From positions 1 through 64,000 of the forward strand of contig JAFTTH010000009.1 of assembly GCA_017466885.1 (NCBI GenBank): a DNA stretch of 64,000 nucleotides, read 5' to 3'. This stretch comes from Oscillospiraceae bacterium (lineage in GTDB: Bacteria; Bacillota; Clostridia; Oscillospirales; Ruminococcaceae). Position numbers and translations under genes: made by a program. Under the pieces are notes generated by a model. The model was not told the DNA's origin and ran no database searches. It worked only from the letters and a program-made list of their open reading frames with translations. Every line of letters starts with the position of its first letter. Within the stretch, counting starts at the first letter, position 1. Of this stretch, positions 50,640-59,884 are shown piece after piece.

Positions 50640-51599
50640 ATGGACCATGAATATGCCGATCGTCGCTTCCGGGATGCGGCATCCGGTCTTTGTGAATCGG
50701 TGCGGGAACGGCTTTACCGGCTTCCGGGCGAAATACGGCAAACAGCCCAGGAAATTCGTTTGCGTTCCGGAGCACCGCTATCGGTGGTTTGCGGAAAACG
50801 TATTTGGTTTCTTGGCCGGGACGGATATCCTCAGGCAGTACCGGGGAAAGGTCTGTATCTTTGTTCCGGGAAAGAGATTGAGGAGTCAGTGCGGATTCTT
50901 TGCGAATATTCGGTACATAGTCATACAGAAGAGATTCGAAAAGGGTATCTTACCCTCCGGGGCGGTCATCGCGCCGGCATCTGCGGAACAGCAGTCATTA
51001 CAGAGAATAAAATTCTTTCTTTGCGGCAGATCAGCTCCATCAATCTTCGGGTTGCCCGGGAGGTTAAGGGTGCTGCGGATGAAATATTTCTGCGTGCCTT
51101 TGAAAAAGAACCGTCATCCGCTTTGATTTTCGGCCCGCCCGGAAGCGGAAAAACCACACTTTTGCGGGATTTGGTGCGTCAACTCTCGTCGGGAACCTTT
51201 TTTGCCCCCCTTAAAGTCGCTCTGATAGACGAGCGGGGAGAGATCGGCGCCTCCTGCAACGGTCTGCCTCAAAACGATATTGGCCCAGCCACCGATCTTT
51301 TGAATGGCTATCCCAAGGGAGATGGGATTTCCATTGCCTTGCGTACCCTTTCGCCTGATTTTATTGTATGCGATGAAATAGGCAGTCTTGAGGAGTCAGA
51401 ACGGCTAATAGAGGGGCTTTTTGGCGGCGCATCCTTTATCTGCACCGCTCACGCATATGGGAAAGAGGCACTTTTTGCCCGTCCGCAATTGCGGCGGCTG
51501 ATTGAATGCGGCGTATTTCAATGGGGAATTGAGCTTGCAGATGCCGGATCTCCCGGGAAAATACGGCACCTTCATCGTTTTCGGGAGGGATTGGGTTGA
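50640..51599 (+). CDS. spoIIIAA: Stage III sporulation protein AA, secretion-type ATPase
   Basis: ATPase of the SpoIIIA-SpoIIQ channel (feeding tube) that links mother cell and forespore. The 319-residue protein has Walker A GPPGSGKTT (about 167-175), IDERGE, a DFIVCDEIG Walker B region and resembles type II/IV secretion ATPases. ATG 50640 is preceded by AGGAGG some 12 bases upstream and by AAAGGG nearer. It overlaps spoIIIAB. Confidence 0.95.
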   Translation: MDHEYADRRFRDAASGLCESVRERLYRLPGEIRQTAQEIRLRSGAPLSVVCGKRIWFLGRDGYPQAVPGKGLYLCSGKEIEESVRILCEYSVHSHTEEIRKGYLTLRGGHRAGICGTAVITENKILSLRQISSINLRVAREVKGAADEIFLRAFEKEPSSALIFGPPGSGKTTLLRDLVRQLSSGTFFAPLKVALIDERGEIGASCNGLPQNDIGPATDLLNGYPKGDGISIALRTLSPDFIVCDEIGSLEESERLIEGLFGGASFICTAHAYGKEALFARPQLRRLIECGVFQWGIELADAGSPGKIRHLHRFREGLG

Positions 51600-52105
51600 T
51601 CCGCTTGGTAGGAGGACTTTGTTTTGTGATTGCGGGATGCCTGGCGGGACACTTTTTTGCCGGGAAACTGAAAAAACGGGTGGAGCAGATTGCCGATCTC
51701 CAGCTTTTTTTATCCGAAGCAGAGCGACGGATCGCTTTTTCTGCCCCGCCTACCGATCAGTTGATCCGTTCCCTCTGCGAGGACAGCCGCTTTGCAACGC
51801 TTTTACTGGCGTCTGAGTACCAAAAACTGCGTCAAAAAAACCTCCCTCCGGGGGATGCGTTGGCAGAAGCAGTTCGGATTCAAAAGGGCATTTCATTGCG
51901 ACCAGAGGATCTCCGACTTTTTTCCGACGCTGCAAAACAGCTTGGAACCACCGACCTGAACGGACAACTTTCTCTCTGCCGGGAATACCGGATGCGCCTA
52001 GAGGAAAACCGGATCCTTGCTGAGAAAGAACGGGACCGTTCTGCCAGGCTTTATCAAACGCTGGGCTTGCTTTGCGGTGCCGGAGCAGGAATTATTCTGG
52101 TTTGA
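51596..52105 (+). CDS. spoIIIAB: Stage III sporulation protein AB
   Basis: A 169-residue membrane protein resembling a type II secretion GspF-like half. Two hydrophobic ends (about 3-20 and 150-168) flank a helical domain that contains the ETxxGxG-like LGTTDLNGQLS segment. TTG 51596 overlaps the spoIIIAA stop by four bases. Confidence 0.9.
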   Translation: MIRLVGGLCFVIAGCLAGHFFAGKLKKRVEQIADLQLFLSEAERRIAFSAPPTDQLIRSLCEDSRFATLLLASEYQKLRQKNLPPGDALAEAVRIQKGISLRPEDLRLFSDAAKQLGTTDLNGQLSLCREYRMRLEENRILAEKERDRSARLYQTLGLLCGAGAGIILV

Positions 52106-52132
52106 CGGAACAACCCGGAAAGGAATCGCAAA

Positions 52133-52327
52133 ATGGAAATTGATCTGATCTTCAAAATTGCCGCAATCGGAATTATCGTTGCGGTGCTGAATCAGTTGTT
52201 GATCCGGGCCGGGAGGGAGGACCAGGCAATGATGACGACCATTGCCGGCCTTGTGGTCGTTTTGATGATGGTACTCAATGAAGTCAGCGACCTATTCCAG
52301 ACCATCAAGACCCTTTTTGATTTATAA
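52133..52327 (+). CDS. spoIIIAC: Stage III sporulation protein AC
   Basis: A 64-residue protein with two membrane helices (about 5-20 and 32-50). It begins MEIDLIFKIAAIGI and has the conserved AGREDQAMM between helices. Full length for the family. Confidence 0.93.
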   Translation: MEIDLIFKIAAIGIIVAVLNQLLIRAGREDQAMMTTIAGLVVVLMMVLNEVSDLFQTIKTLFDL

Positions 52328-52342
52328 AGAAGGGGGGACAGA

Positions 52343-52732
52343 ATGGATATTCTATCAGTCTGCGGGGTAGCGATTATTGGAGCAGCAATCGTATTGCTCC
52401 TGAAAAAATGGCACCCGGAAGCCTCCTTAATGGCTGGAATTACAGTAGGAGTAATGATTTTTGCCTTTGCCTTGGTCCGGTTGGAGCCGGTATTTTCAGC
52501 CGTCAGCCAGCTGGCGGAAAAGTCCGGACTCCCCACGGAATACGGTGTGATTTTGATTAAATCTTTGGGAATCTGCTATTTAACGCAGCTTGCTTCGGAT
52601 GCCTGCAAGGATGCCGGAGCAGAAACAATTGCCGGAAAGGCAGAGCTTGCCGGGAAGGCCGCCGTTTTGCTCATTGCCTTTCCTTTATTTTCCCAGTTAA
52701 CGCAAAGGGCGATTGAGTTAATTTCTTTATAA
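52343..52732 (+). CDS. spoIIIAD: Stage III sporulation protein AD
   Basis: A 129-residue protein with several membrane helices; the conserved GVILIKSLGICYLTQLASDACKDAG region is at about 68-92. SpoIIIAC and AD are related membrane parts of the channel. ATG 52343 follows AAGGGGGG. Confidence 0.93.
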   Translation: MDILSVCGVAIIGAAIVLLLKKWHPEASLMAGITVGVMIFAFALVRLEPVFSAVSQLAEKSGLPTEYGVILIKSLGICYLTQLASDACKDAGAETIAGKAELAGKAAVLLIAFPLFSQLTQRAIELISL

Positions 52733-52754
52733 TTGTCCAAACGGAGCGTGCAGG

Positions 52755-53900
52755 ATGAAATGGAAAAAGGTGATTGCCGCAGGGATCTTTTTTCTCCTTT
52801 TGTTCCCTCTAACGGCAATGGCGGGGGATCCACAAACCACCACCGATCAATTGATTGCAGACCAACTGGAAAACAGCGGTGCCGAAAAACTGATGGAGGC
52901 ATTACCCGATCCCATTCGGGAGGTCCTTCGGGATTTCGGTATAACAGAGATCTCACCCAAAGCATTACTTTCTCTGCAGCCGGGTGATTTTTTTGGCCTG
53001 ATTTTTGCGCTGTTAAAAAAGAGTCTGTCCCAGCCTGCAGAGCTTTTCTTTGTTGTATTTGGATGTATTCTTATTGCCGCATTGATGAACGTTCTGAAAT
53101 CAAGCTTTCACGCAGAAGGGCTGAACCGGGTCTTTTCTGCGGTCAGTGTAATGGCAGTCAGCGGCGCGATCCTGACTCCAGTCACAGAATGCATCCGTTC
53201 GGCAATTACTGCCATCAACGATTGCACCGCCTTTATGACCACGATGATCCCCGTGATGGTAGGAATTTTGTCCGCCGGGGGACATACCGCCCAGGCAACC
53301 ACCTACCAAATGCTGACCTTTACCGCCTTGGAGGTCATTTCCTGGCTCTCCGGCGGAGTTCTTGTTCCTTTTTTGATGGTTTATCTAGCCTTGGCCATCG
53401 TCGGGTCGGTCAATCCTGAACTGGAACTCGGATCTTTGGGCGATTTTCTAAAGCTTTTGGCCACCTGGGGATTGGGTCTTGCGTCTACTGTTTTTACTGC
53501 AATTTTTGGGGTGCAAACCTTTATTAGCGCCTCTGCAGACACGGTTGGAATGAAAGCCGGACGGTTTCTTGTGGGGAATTTTGTACCGGTGGTGGGAAGC
53601 GCCATCTCCGAAGCCCTTGGCTCCATCCACAGCTGCCTAAAGCTCATCCGGACGGCAGTCGGCGGATTTGGTATTCTCTGTGCGGCGCTGATCTTTTTGC
53701 CAAGCATAGCGGATGTTGGAATCTGGATATTGATTGCTAAGCTTTCGGCAACCGTTGCGGATCTATTCCGTGCAGAAGGGATTTCCAAGTTACTCAAGGC
53801 GGTCAGCGCAACCCTTTCTCTTTTAGGGGCGATCCTTCTTTTTTTTGCGGCAATTGCTATTATTACAACCGCCTTAACAATGACTGTCGGAGTTGGCTAA
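52755..53900 (+). CDS. spoIIIAE: Stage III sporulation protein AE
   Basis: A 381-residue multi-pass membrane protein, the largest channel component. A signal peptide (1-23, ending AMA) precedes an extracytoplasmic part and six or more hydrophobic helices. It includes the family pattern ALMNVLKSSF and NDCTAFMTTMIPVMVGIL. ATG 52755 starts the signal peptide. Confidence 0.93.
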   Translation: MKWKKVIAAGIFFLLLFPLTAMAGDPQTTTDQLIADQLENSGAEKLMEALPDPIREVLRDFGITEISPKALLSLQPGDFFGLIFALLKKSLSQPAELFFVVFGCILIAALMNVLKSSFHAEGLNRVFSAVSVMAVSGAILTPVTECIRSAITAINDCTAFMTTMIPVMVGILSAGGHTAQATTYQMLTFTALEVISWLSGGVLVPFLMVYLALAIVGSVNPELELGSLGDFLKLLATWGLGLASTVFTAIFGVQTFISASADTVGMKAGRFLVGNFVPVVGSAISEALGSIHSCLKLIRTAVGGFGILCAALIFLPSIADVGIWILIAKLSATVADLFRAEGISKLLKAVSATLSLLGAILLFFAAIAIITTALTMTVGVG

Positions 53901-53920
53901 TAACAGAGAGGAGATGCAAA

Positions 53921-54397
53921 ATGGATCAATTCCGTGAGTGGGCACTTTCGGTTTGTTTTGCGGCTGTTTCAGGCGGAATCTTCCATCTTTTGGCGCCGGA
54001 AGGGAAGATGAAAAGCGTGATGAAGCTGACCGTCAGCCTGTTTTTGCTGTCATCTATGATTCTGCCTTTTTTCCGAAACGGTTCATTACCCGATTTTTCC
54101 TTTACACCGCCCAGTAATGAAACAGCCCTCTCCCAATCGGTCTTGTCAGAAACAATTCGGCTCCAACAGTCAGAGGCGATCCACCGGGAGCTTTCCCTCA
54201 TAATCGCTCCGATCTTAAATAAATACACGAAAAAAACTCCAGAATTTTCCTTTTCAACGGATAAGCAGGCGGATGGCAGCATATCTATTACAGAGATCAT
54301 TCTGATCCTACCGCCGGAGTTATCCCTTTCGCAGGAGCGGATTCTCTCTGAGTTGGAGGATCGGTTGGGATTGCGACCGATCGTGGAATACACGTAA
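53921..54397 (+). CDS. spoIIIAF: Stage III sporulation protein AF
   Basis: A 158-residue protein with two N-terminal helices (about 5-25 and 35-52) and an extracytoplasmic ring-building-like domain. The family start MDQFREWALSVCFAAVSGGI is clear. ATG 53921 follows GAGGAG. Confidence 0.9.
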   Translation: MDQFREWALSVCFAAVSGGIFHLLAPEGKMKSVMKLTVSLFLLSSMILPFFRNGSLPDFSFTPPSNETALSQSVLSETIRLQQSEAIHRELSLIIAPILNKYTKKTPEFSFSTDKQADGSISITEIILILPPELSLSQERILSELEDRLGLRPIVEYT

Positions 54398-54450
54398 AAA
54401 GGGAGGCGGAAAAGGAAGGGAGAAAAACTGCGGAAGGAGGTATTTGCAGG

Positions 54451-55044
54451 TTGAGTCAAAAAAGCATCGCTTTCACAGAATGGGCCAAAAAGCTCCCGCA
54501 GCTGTTCAAGGATGAAAAAAAGATTCGAATCATCATCGCCGTTGGGTTGCTGGGAATTCTGTTGATTTTGCTTTCCGAAATGGTCCCCTGGGGAAAACAG
54601 ACCGAACAGAACGAAACAAACGAGACGATAACAATATCCTCTGAGGTATATACCCGCTCCCTTGAAAATAAGCTGGCAGGTCTGATCGGAAGGATCAACG
54701 GCGCCGGCAACACCAGCGTAGCCATTACGCTGGAGCAGGGAGTAGAATATGTTTATGCCCGGGAGGAAAAAAAGACGGTGGATCAGACCGAACAGATTGA
54801 TTCCGACCGCCAGAATAAAACCGAGCGGAAGGATAGCTATGAATACTCATACATTACCGTCGAGGGGGAGGACGGCAGGGAAGAGGTCCTGATCCAAACA
54901 GAAAAGCAGCCGGAAATACTGGGAGTTGTTGTGGTTTGCGAGGGGGGTGGCAATGCCGCAGTCAGAGAACAAATCATAAATGCAGCAACCACCCTCTTTT
55001 CTATCCCTTCCTCCCGGGTGTTTGTCACCGAGGGAAAGGGGTAA
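54451..55044 (+). CDS. spoIIIAG: Stage III sporulation protein AG
   Basis: A 197-residue protein that forms a large ring in the intermembrane space in B. subtilis. One membrane helix (about 27-45) precedes a ring-building domain containing LIGRINGAGNTSVAITLE and ILGVVVVCEGGGNAAVREQI. Start TTG 54451 is 10 bases after AAGGAGG. Confidence 0.93.
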   Translation: MSQKSIAFTEWAKKLPQLFKDEKKIRIIIAVGLLGILLILLSEMVPWGKQTEQNETNETITISSEVYTRSLENKLAGLIGRINGAGNTSVAITLEQGVEYVYAREEKKTVDQTEQIDSDRQNKTERKDSYEYSYITVEGEDGREEVLIQTEKQPEILGVVVVCEGGGNAAVREQIINAATTLFSIPSSRVFVTEGKG

Positions 55045-55074
55045 GCCTGAAAATAAATGATAGGAGGCAGGAAG

Positions 55075-55611
55075 ATGTTCCATATGATTATCAAGAAAAA
55101 ACAGATCATTCTCGCTTGCTTGATCAGCGCCCTGGCAGTTGCCTTGTTTTTAAACTGGCAGATTTCAGGGGAAAATACCCTTCCCGTGACAGGAGATACC
55201 GGAAACACGGATACCTCTTCCAAGCATTACGGGGACGCCCAGCTGGTCAACGGTTCTGCATCGGAGGATTATTTTGCACAGGTGCGGATCGATCGGCAAA
55301 AAAGCAGGGATGAAGCCGCCCAAACCCTGGCAGAGCTGATTGACAGCGGCTCCCTTTCTGAAGAGGAATCCAAACAGGTTCAGGCCGAGGCGGCAGAGCT
55401 TGCATCAGCCATTGAACGGGAGTCACAGATTGAAAACGTGCTGAAAGCAAAGGGCTTTTCCGAATGCGTTGTATATATATACGATGAGCAGGCGGATGTT
55501 GTTGTAAGAACTGACGGTTTAGTACCCAGCGAAATAGCTAAAATTAGGGACGCAGTAATAGACAAAGGTAAAATCGCAGTAGAAAATATTCATATTGTTC
55601 CAACAAAGTAG
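55075..55611 (+). CDS. spoIIIAH: Stage III sporulation protein AH
   Basis: The mother-cell partner that binds forespore SpoIIQ across the septum. The 178-residue protein has one membrane helix (about 6-24), a linker and a YscJ/FliF-like ring domain (AKGFSECVVYIYDEQADVVV). ATG 55075 is 8 bases after AGGAGG; the in-frame ATG 55057 lies upstream of that SD. Confidence 0.93.
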   Translation: MFHMIIKKKQIILACLISALAVALFLNWQISGENTLPVTGDTGNTDTSSKHYGDAQLVNGSASEDYFAQVRIDRQKSRDEAAQTLAELIDSGSLSEEESKQVQAEAAELASAIERESQIENVLKAKGFSECVVYIYDEQADVVVRTDGLVPSEIAKIRDAVIDKGKIAVENIHIVPTK

Positions 55612-55639
55612 TTGTGTCTTTCAGAAAATGTGGTATAAT
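55612..55639 (+). promoter_or_regulatory. Promoter of asp23
   Basis: TTGTGT (55612-55617) and perfect TATAAT (55634-55639) with 16-base spacing. It would separate vegetative asp23 expression from the sporulation operon upstream. Confidence 0.7.
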
Positions 55640-55702
55640 AAACGTGTATCGTTTGTTATACCCATATTTTTTTACAACCTCCCAAAGAAAGGCGTGATAT
55701 GA

Positions 55703-56068
55703 ATGAACATTCCGAATAACAGAGGTGCCGTTGGAAGTCTGAAAATTTCTGACGAAGTGGTATCCTCCATCGCGGCGATGGCAGCAACGGAGATTGTCGG
55801 AGTTGCAGAGCTTGCACCTATGCCGGTAAATCTCAAGGGTGTCATCCGGAAGAGTTCTGCGCCCAAGTCGATCAATATTTCTCTCAATGATGACGTTGCC
55901 ACCATTGATATTTACGTAAAGCTGCAGTATGGTGCAAAGATCCCCGAGGTTTCGGAAAAGATCCAGAGAAGTGTCAAAACATCGGTGCAGAATATGACGG
56001 GGATCGCCGTGGCGAAAGTGAACGTTTTTATTGCCGGGATCACCTTTGAGGATTCCTCCAACATTTGA
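55703..56068 (+). CDS. Asp23/Gls24 family envelope protein, YqhY-like
   Basis: A 121-residue Asp23 protein: GSLKISDEVVSSIAAMAATEIVGV at the start and IYVKLQYGAKIPEVSEKIQ in the middle. In B. subtilis YqhY lies between accBC and nusB and is linked to fatty-acid synthesis control; here accBC is absent and spoIIIAH is upstream. It has its own promoter and terminator. Confidence 0.92.
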   Translation: MNIPNNRGAVGSLKISDEVVSSIAAMAATEIVGVAELAPMPVNLKGVIRKSSAPKSINISLNDDVATIDIYVKLQYGAKIPEVSEKIQRSVKTSVQNMTGIAVAKVNVFIAGITFEDSSNI

Positions 56069-56093
56069 CAATGCAATAAGCACAAAAGCAAGG

Positions 56094-56130
56094 CGCCGAC
56101 GCATAAGCTTTGTGTGTGGGCGTTTCTTTT
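56094..56130 (+). terminator. Terminator of asp23
   Basis: A hairpin of about 12 bp with one mismatch (CGCC..GGCG outer, AGCTT loop region) at 56094-56122 is followed by TTTCTTTT. Confidence 0.6.
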
Positions 56131-56161
56131 GCGTTTCTGCCGGATAAATTAACAGAAAGGA

Positions 56162-56611
56162 ATGGGTTCGGCTCCGGCCGTTCCAACGCTTGATATGACA
56201 ACCAATCTTTCTCGGAGTGAGGCCAGAGAGCAGGCCTTTATACTGGTCTTTGAGCGTATTTTTACAACAGATCCCATCTCGGAGCTTCTTGAAGCTGCCG
56301 ATGAGATTGAACAGTTCCGTCGGGATTCCTTTACCCTGGAGCTTGCGGAGGGTGCTACCTCCCACGCAGAGGAATCGGACAAAATGATCGAAAAGTATGC
56401 CAAGGGCTGGAAGCTTTCCCGCATTTCCAAGGTAGCCCTTTCCATTATGCGGCTGGCGATTTTTGAAATGTTTTACCGGGATGAGATTCCGGTCAGCGTT
56501 TCCATTGACGAGGCCGTCGAGCTTGCCAAAAAATACGGTGGGGAGGATGACTCCTCCTTTGTGAACGGTGTTTTGGGAGGAATTGCCCGCGGGGAGCTCG
56601 GAGAAGCATGA
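56162..56611 (+). CDS. nusB: Transcription antitermination/rRNA processing factor NusB
   Basis: An RNA-binding partner of NusE (ribosomal protein S10) in rRNA antitermination. In 149 residues the conserved LSRSEAREQAFILVFE and the C-terminal IPVSVSIDEAVELAKKYGGEDDSSFVNGVLGGI are present. ATG 56162 sits only one base from AGAAAGG, so ATG 56195 (MTTNLSRSEAR, 138 residues) may be the real start although it lacks an SD. The stop overlaps the next gene. Confidence 0.9.
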   Translation: MGSAPAVPTLDMTTNLSRSEAREQAFILVFERIFTTDPISELLEAADEIEQFRRDSFTLELAEGATSHAEESDKMIEKYAKGWKLSRISKVALSIMRLAIFEMFYRDEIPVSVSIDEAVELAKKYGGEDDSSFVNGVLGGIARGELGEA

Positions 56612-57549
56612 AAGCGGTTTTAGGGATCGACACCAGCAATTACACCACCTCTGCAGCCTTGCTGGATGAAACCGGCCGTATGCTGCAAAAAAAGCGACTG
56701 CTGGATGTTAAGCCCGGCGAATTGGGCTTGCGCCAAAGTGATGCACTTTTTCAACACACCCTCCGTTTGCCGGAGATTCTGGAAGGGCTCTTTTCTTCCT
56801 TTGAGGGAGAGATTTCTGCAGTTGCCGTTTCGGACCGTCCAAGAAATGCCGAGGGTTCTTATATGCCCTGTTTCCTTGCCGGTGTAAATGCCGCTTCGGC
56901 CGCCGCCTGCAGTTGTGCTGTTCCTTTGTACCGGTTTTCTCACCAGCAGGGGCATATTGCAGCGGCAGTGTGGTCCGCCAAAGACCCCAGCCTACTTACC
57001 CGCCCCCACTATGCGCTCCATCTTTCGGGCGGAACCACCGATCTGCTTTTGGTTACCCCCTCGGAGGATGAACTGATTACCTGCGAGTTGATTGCTTCCT
57101 CTCTTGACCTCAAGGCCGGACAAGCTGTTGACCGGGTTGGAAAGCTTCTGGGACTCACCTTTCCGGCAGGGAAGGAGCTGGAGCGGCTCAGTCTCGGCTG
57201 GGAGAATGACATTTCTCTCCGCCCCTCTATGAAGGCCGGAAACTGCTCTCTTTCGGGAATCCAGAACCATGCGGAGCGTCTACTGAAGGAAGGACACCCC
57301 CCTGAATATATTGCCAAATATTGTCTTGCGGCCATCTATGCCGCGGTAGAAGGAATGATCCGTTACGCTTTTTCGGAGCGGGGAGAGCTGCCGGTAGTTT
57401 TTGCGGGCGGCGTAATGTCCAACCGATATTTACAAAAAAAGCTATCTGCCCTGGGGCAGACGTATTTTGCAGAGCCGGAATTTTCAGCGGATAACGCCGC
57501 CGGAATTGCCTATCTCGGTGCGATCCGTTCAGGCCTGCTGGAACCTTAA
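56608..57549 (+). CDS. TsaD/Kae1-like paralogue (peptidase M22 family)
   Basis: A 313-residue ASKHA-fold protein related to TsaD. It has GIDTSNYTTSAAL, the metal-site HQQGH (His112, His116), the LSGGTTD phosphate loop and FAGGVMSNRYL. It is not the usual TsaD by context: it lies between nusB and xseA, without tsaB/tsaE, and its start differs from the TsaD ESSCDET pattern. Function unknown; it may be a TsaB-like or regulatory paralogue. ATGA overlap with nusB. Confidence 0.8.
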   Translation: MKAVLGIDTSNYTTSAALLDETGRMLQKKRLLDVKPGELGLRQSDALFQHTLRLPEILEGLFSSFEGEISAVAVSDRPRNAEGSYMPCFLAGVNAASAAACSCAVPLYRFSHQQGHIAAAVWSAKDPSLLTRPHYALHLSGGTTDLLLVTPSEDELITCELIASSLDLKAGQAVDRVGKLLGLTFPAGKELERLSLGWENDISLRPSMKAGNCSLSGIQNHAERLLKEGHPPEYIAKYCLAAIYAAVEGMIRYAFSERGELPVVFAGGVMSNRYLQKKLSALGQTYFAEPEFSADNAAGIAYLGAIRSGLLEP

Positions 57550-57570
57550 AAAGCAAAGGAGGCGAGGGTA

Positions 57571-58770
57571 TTGCGGGTTTATTCCGTATCTGAAATCAAT
57601 CGATATATCAAAGCCGTTCTGGATACCCAGCCTTCCTTAAAATCCATTTTTGTGGGAGGGGAGCTTTCCAACCTCTCCAACCGGAATTCCTCCGGACATA
57701 TCTACTTTACTCTGAAAGATGAAACCTCGGCAATGAAGGGTGTTATGTTTGCCTCTTACGCCTCAAGCCTTGCCTTCCGCCCAGAAAACGGTTTGCGGGT
57801 CATTGTGCGGGGGAGGATTACCTGCTTTGAGCGGGATGGTGTATACCAGATTTACGCGGAGGATATGACTCCGGATGGTTTGGGAGCCTACCATCTTGCC
57901 TTTGAGCAAACGCGGGATAAACTGGCCGCAGAAGGGCTTTTTGCTCCCGAGCGAAAGCGTCCCCTTCCGGCATTTCCGGAATCAGTCGGCGTTGTGACAG
58001 CGGCCGGGGGTGCTGTGATTCACGATATATCTACCATCGCCTCCCGCCGGTTCCCTCTGTGTCGGATTTTTCTATATCCAGCGGCTGTTCAGGGGGCATC
58101 CGCTGAAGCAGAGCTTTGCGAAGGGATTGACTATTTTTCGGAGAGCGGTACCGTTAGTGCGGTGATCCTTGCAAGGGGAGGCGGATCTGCAGAGGATCTG
58201 CATCCCTTTAACAGTGAACGGCTTGCCCGAAAGATCTGTAGTTGCAAGGTGCCGGTAATTTCAGCCGTTGGCCACGAAACAGATTATACCATTGCTGATT
58301 TTGCCGCTGACTTGCGCGCCGCAACCCCTTCTGCCGCCGCTGAGCTCCTTTTTCCGGACTCTGCCACACTTAAAAGCAGTCTTGAAGCCGCTGATTTTGC
58401 CATGAAGGGCGCCATTCAGCGGAAAATCACCGCCTTGCGTACTTCACTCTCCATTCTTTCCTCCAGACCCTGTCTGCAGGATCCGGTGCAATTTCATCGG
58501 CATAAGCGGGAACGGCTGAACCTTCTTTCAGAGCGATTGCGCTCCGGCTTTGAGAAGAGTCTGGAAAAGAAACGACTCCGGCTCTCTCTTGGCGCCAATG
58601 GCATTGAGGGACGAAGCCCGCTATCCACCCTGATGCGGGGATACGCCTTGGTTTACCACAATGACAACCTTCTTCGCTCATCCCATTCCGTAACTCCCGG
58701 GGATCATCTTCGGATTCGCCTGGCTGAGGGGGAAATTCACGCACAGGTCTGCAAGGAGGACCAAATATGA
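57571..58770 (+). CDS. xseA: Exodeoxyribonuclease VII large subunit
   Basis: Degrades single-stranded DNA in both directions with XseB. In 399 residues an N-terminal OB fold (VYSVSEINRYIKAVL...) precedes the catalytic region with VVTAAGGAVIHDI, ILARGGGSAEDL and SAVGHETDYTIADFAADLRAATPSAAAE. Start TTG 57571 follows AAAGGAGG. Overlaps xseB by four bases. Confidence 0.95.
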   Translation: MRVYSVSEINRYIKAVLDTQPSLKSIFVGGELSNLSNRNSSGHIYFTLKDETSAMKGVMFASYASSLAFRPENGLRVIVRGRITCFERDGVYQIYAEDMTPDGLGAYHLAFEQTRDKLAAEGLFAPERKRPLPAFPESVGVVTAAGGAVIHDISTIASRRFPLCRIFLYPAAVQGASAEAELCEGIDYFSESGTVSAVILARGGGSAEDLHPFNSERLARKICSCKVPVISAVGHETDYTIADFAADLRAATPSAAAELLFPDSATLKSSLEAADFAMKGAIQRKITALRTSLSILSSRPCLQDPVQFHRHKRERLNLLSERLRSGFEKSLEKKRLRLSLGANGIEGRSPLSTLMRGYALVYHNDNLLRSSHSVTPGDHLRIRLAEGEIHAQVCKEDQI

Positions 58771-58979
58771 GCAAAAAAGCGAAATCCTTTGAAGAAATGA
58801 TGGATCGCATAGAACAGATCGTTTCCGTTCTGGAGGGAGGAGACCTTCCTCTGGAGGAGATGATGACACTTTATCAGGAGGGTGCTCTGCTTGTTTCAGA
58901 GTGCTCTGAACGGCTAAAGATCGCTGAGTCCCGTCTTTGTGAGCCGATGATCGTGAAAAAGGAGAGTCTTGAAGAATGA
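58767..58979 (+). CDS. xseB: Exodeoxyribonuclease VII small subunit
   Basis: A 70-residue helical protein that caps XseA. FEEMMDRIEQIVSVLEGGDLPLEEMMTLYQEG is the family pattern. It starts in an ATGA overlap with xseA and ends in another with ispA, indicating coupled translation of the three genes. Confidence 0.93.
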   Translation: MSKKAKSFEEMMDRIEQIVSVLEGGDLPLEEMMTLYQEGALLVSECSERLKIAESRLCEPMIVKKESLEE

Positions 58980-59866
58980 ACGGATTATTTGATGCAAAGC
59001 TGAAAGCAGATTGTACACTGATTGAAGAATATCTGGAGAACCTTTCCCGAACTGCAAAAGCCGCGCCTCTTGCCAAAACCGTCTCGGATGCAATGGATTA
59101 TAGCTTGCTGGGCGGCGGAAAACGTATCCGTGCTGTTTTGGTGCTGGAGTTTTGCCGACTGTGTGGCGGAGAGGATGCGCAGGCCCTGCCGTTTTGTGCC
59201 GCAATCGAAATGATCCACGCATATAGTCTCATTCACGACGATCTTCCCTGCATGGATGATGACGATATGCGCCGGGGAAAACCCTCCTGCCACAAACAGT
59301 TCGGGGAATGGCAGGCCCTTTTGGCCGGTGACGCTCTTTTGAACCGCGCCTTTGAAACGGTTCTGCAGCAGGATATTCCGACGGAACGGGCTGTACGCGC
59401 CCTCCGTTGCCTGAGTGATGCTTCTGGAATGAACGGAATGATCGGCGGTCAGGTGATTGATCTGGAAAGTGAAGGTCAGTCCATTGAATATGACCGTCTC
59501 CGGACGTTGCACCGGCTGAAAACCGGTGCGTTGATCCGTGCAGCTGCGCTGATGGGTGTGATTGCGGCGGACGGTAGGGAAGAGGATATTGCCGCTGCCA
59601 CCGAATACTCGGAAAATCTTGGTCTGGCCTTCCAGATCGTGGATGATATCCTGGACGTAACTGCCACCGAAGAAGAGCTGGGCAAGCCCATCGGGAGCGA
59701 CGAAAAATCCGGCAAAACAACTTACATTACCCTTTTTGGCATAGAGAAGGCAAAAGAGCTTGCTCAGGAGAGCACAGAAACCGCAATGAACGCACTGAAA
59801 CAATACGGTTCCAAGGCTGAATTTCTTGTGTCTCTGGCTCAGGTCCTTTCCCAGCGCAGAAAATAA
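58976..59866 (+). CDS. ispA: Farnesyl/geranyl diphosphate synthase
   Basis: Condenses IPP with DMAPP/GPP for isoprenoid chains. The 296-residue protein has LLGGGKRIR, the first Asp-rich motif DDLPCMDDDDMRRGKP, GQVIDL and the second motif FQIVDDILD. It sits two genes before dxs, which starts the same pathway. Confidence 0.95.
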   Translation: MNGLFDAKLKADCTLIEEYLENLSRTAKAAPLAKTVSDAMDYSLLGGGKRIRAVLVLEFCRLCGGEDAQALPFCAAIEMIHAYSLIHDDLPCMDDDDMRRGKPSCHKQFGEWQALLAGDALLNRAFETVLQQDIPTERAVRALRCLSDASGMNGMIGGQVIDLESEGQSIEYDRLRTLHRLKTGALIRAAALMGVIAADGREEDIAAATEYSENLGLAFQIVDDILDVTATEEELGKPIGSDEKSGKTTYITLFGIEKAKELAQESTETAMNALKQYGSKAEFLVSLAQVLSQRRK

Positions 59867-59884
59867 AAAAGAGGAGCGGAAAAT

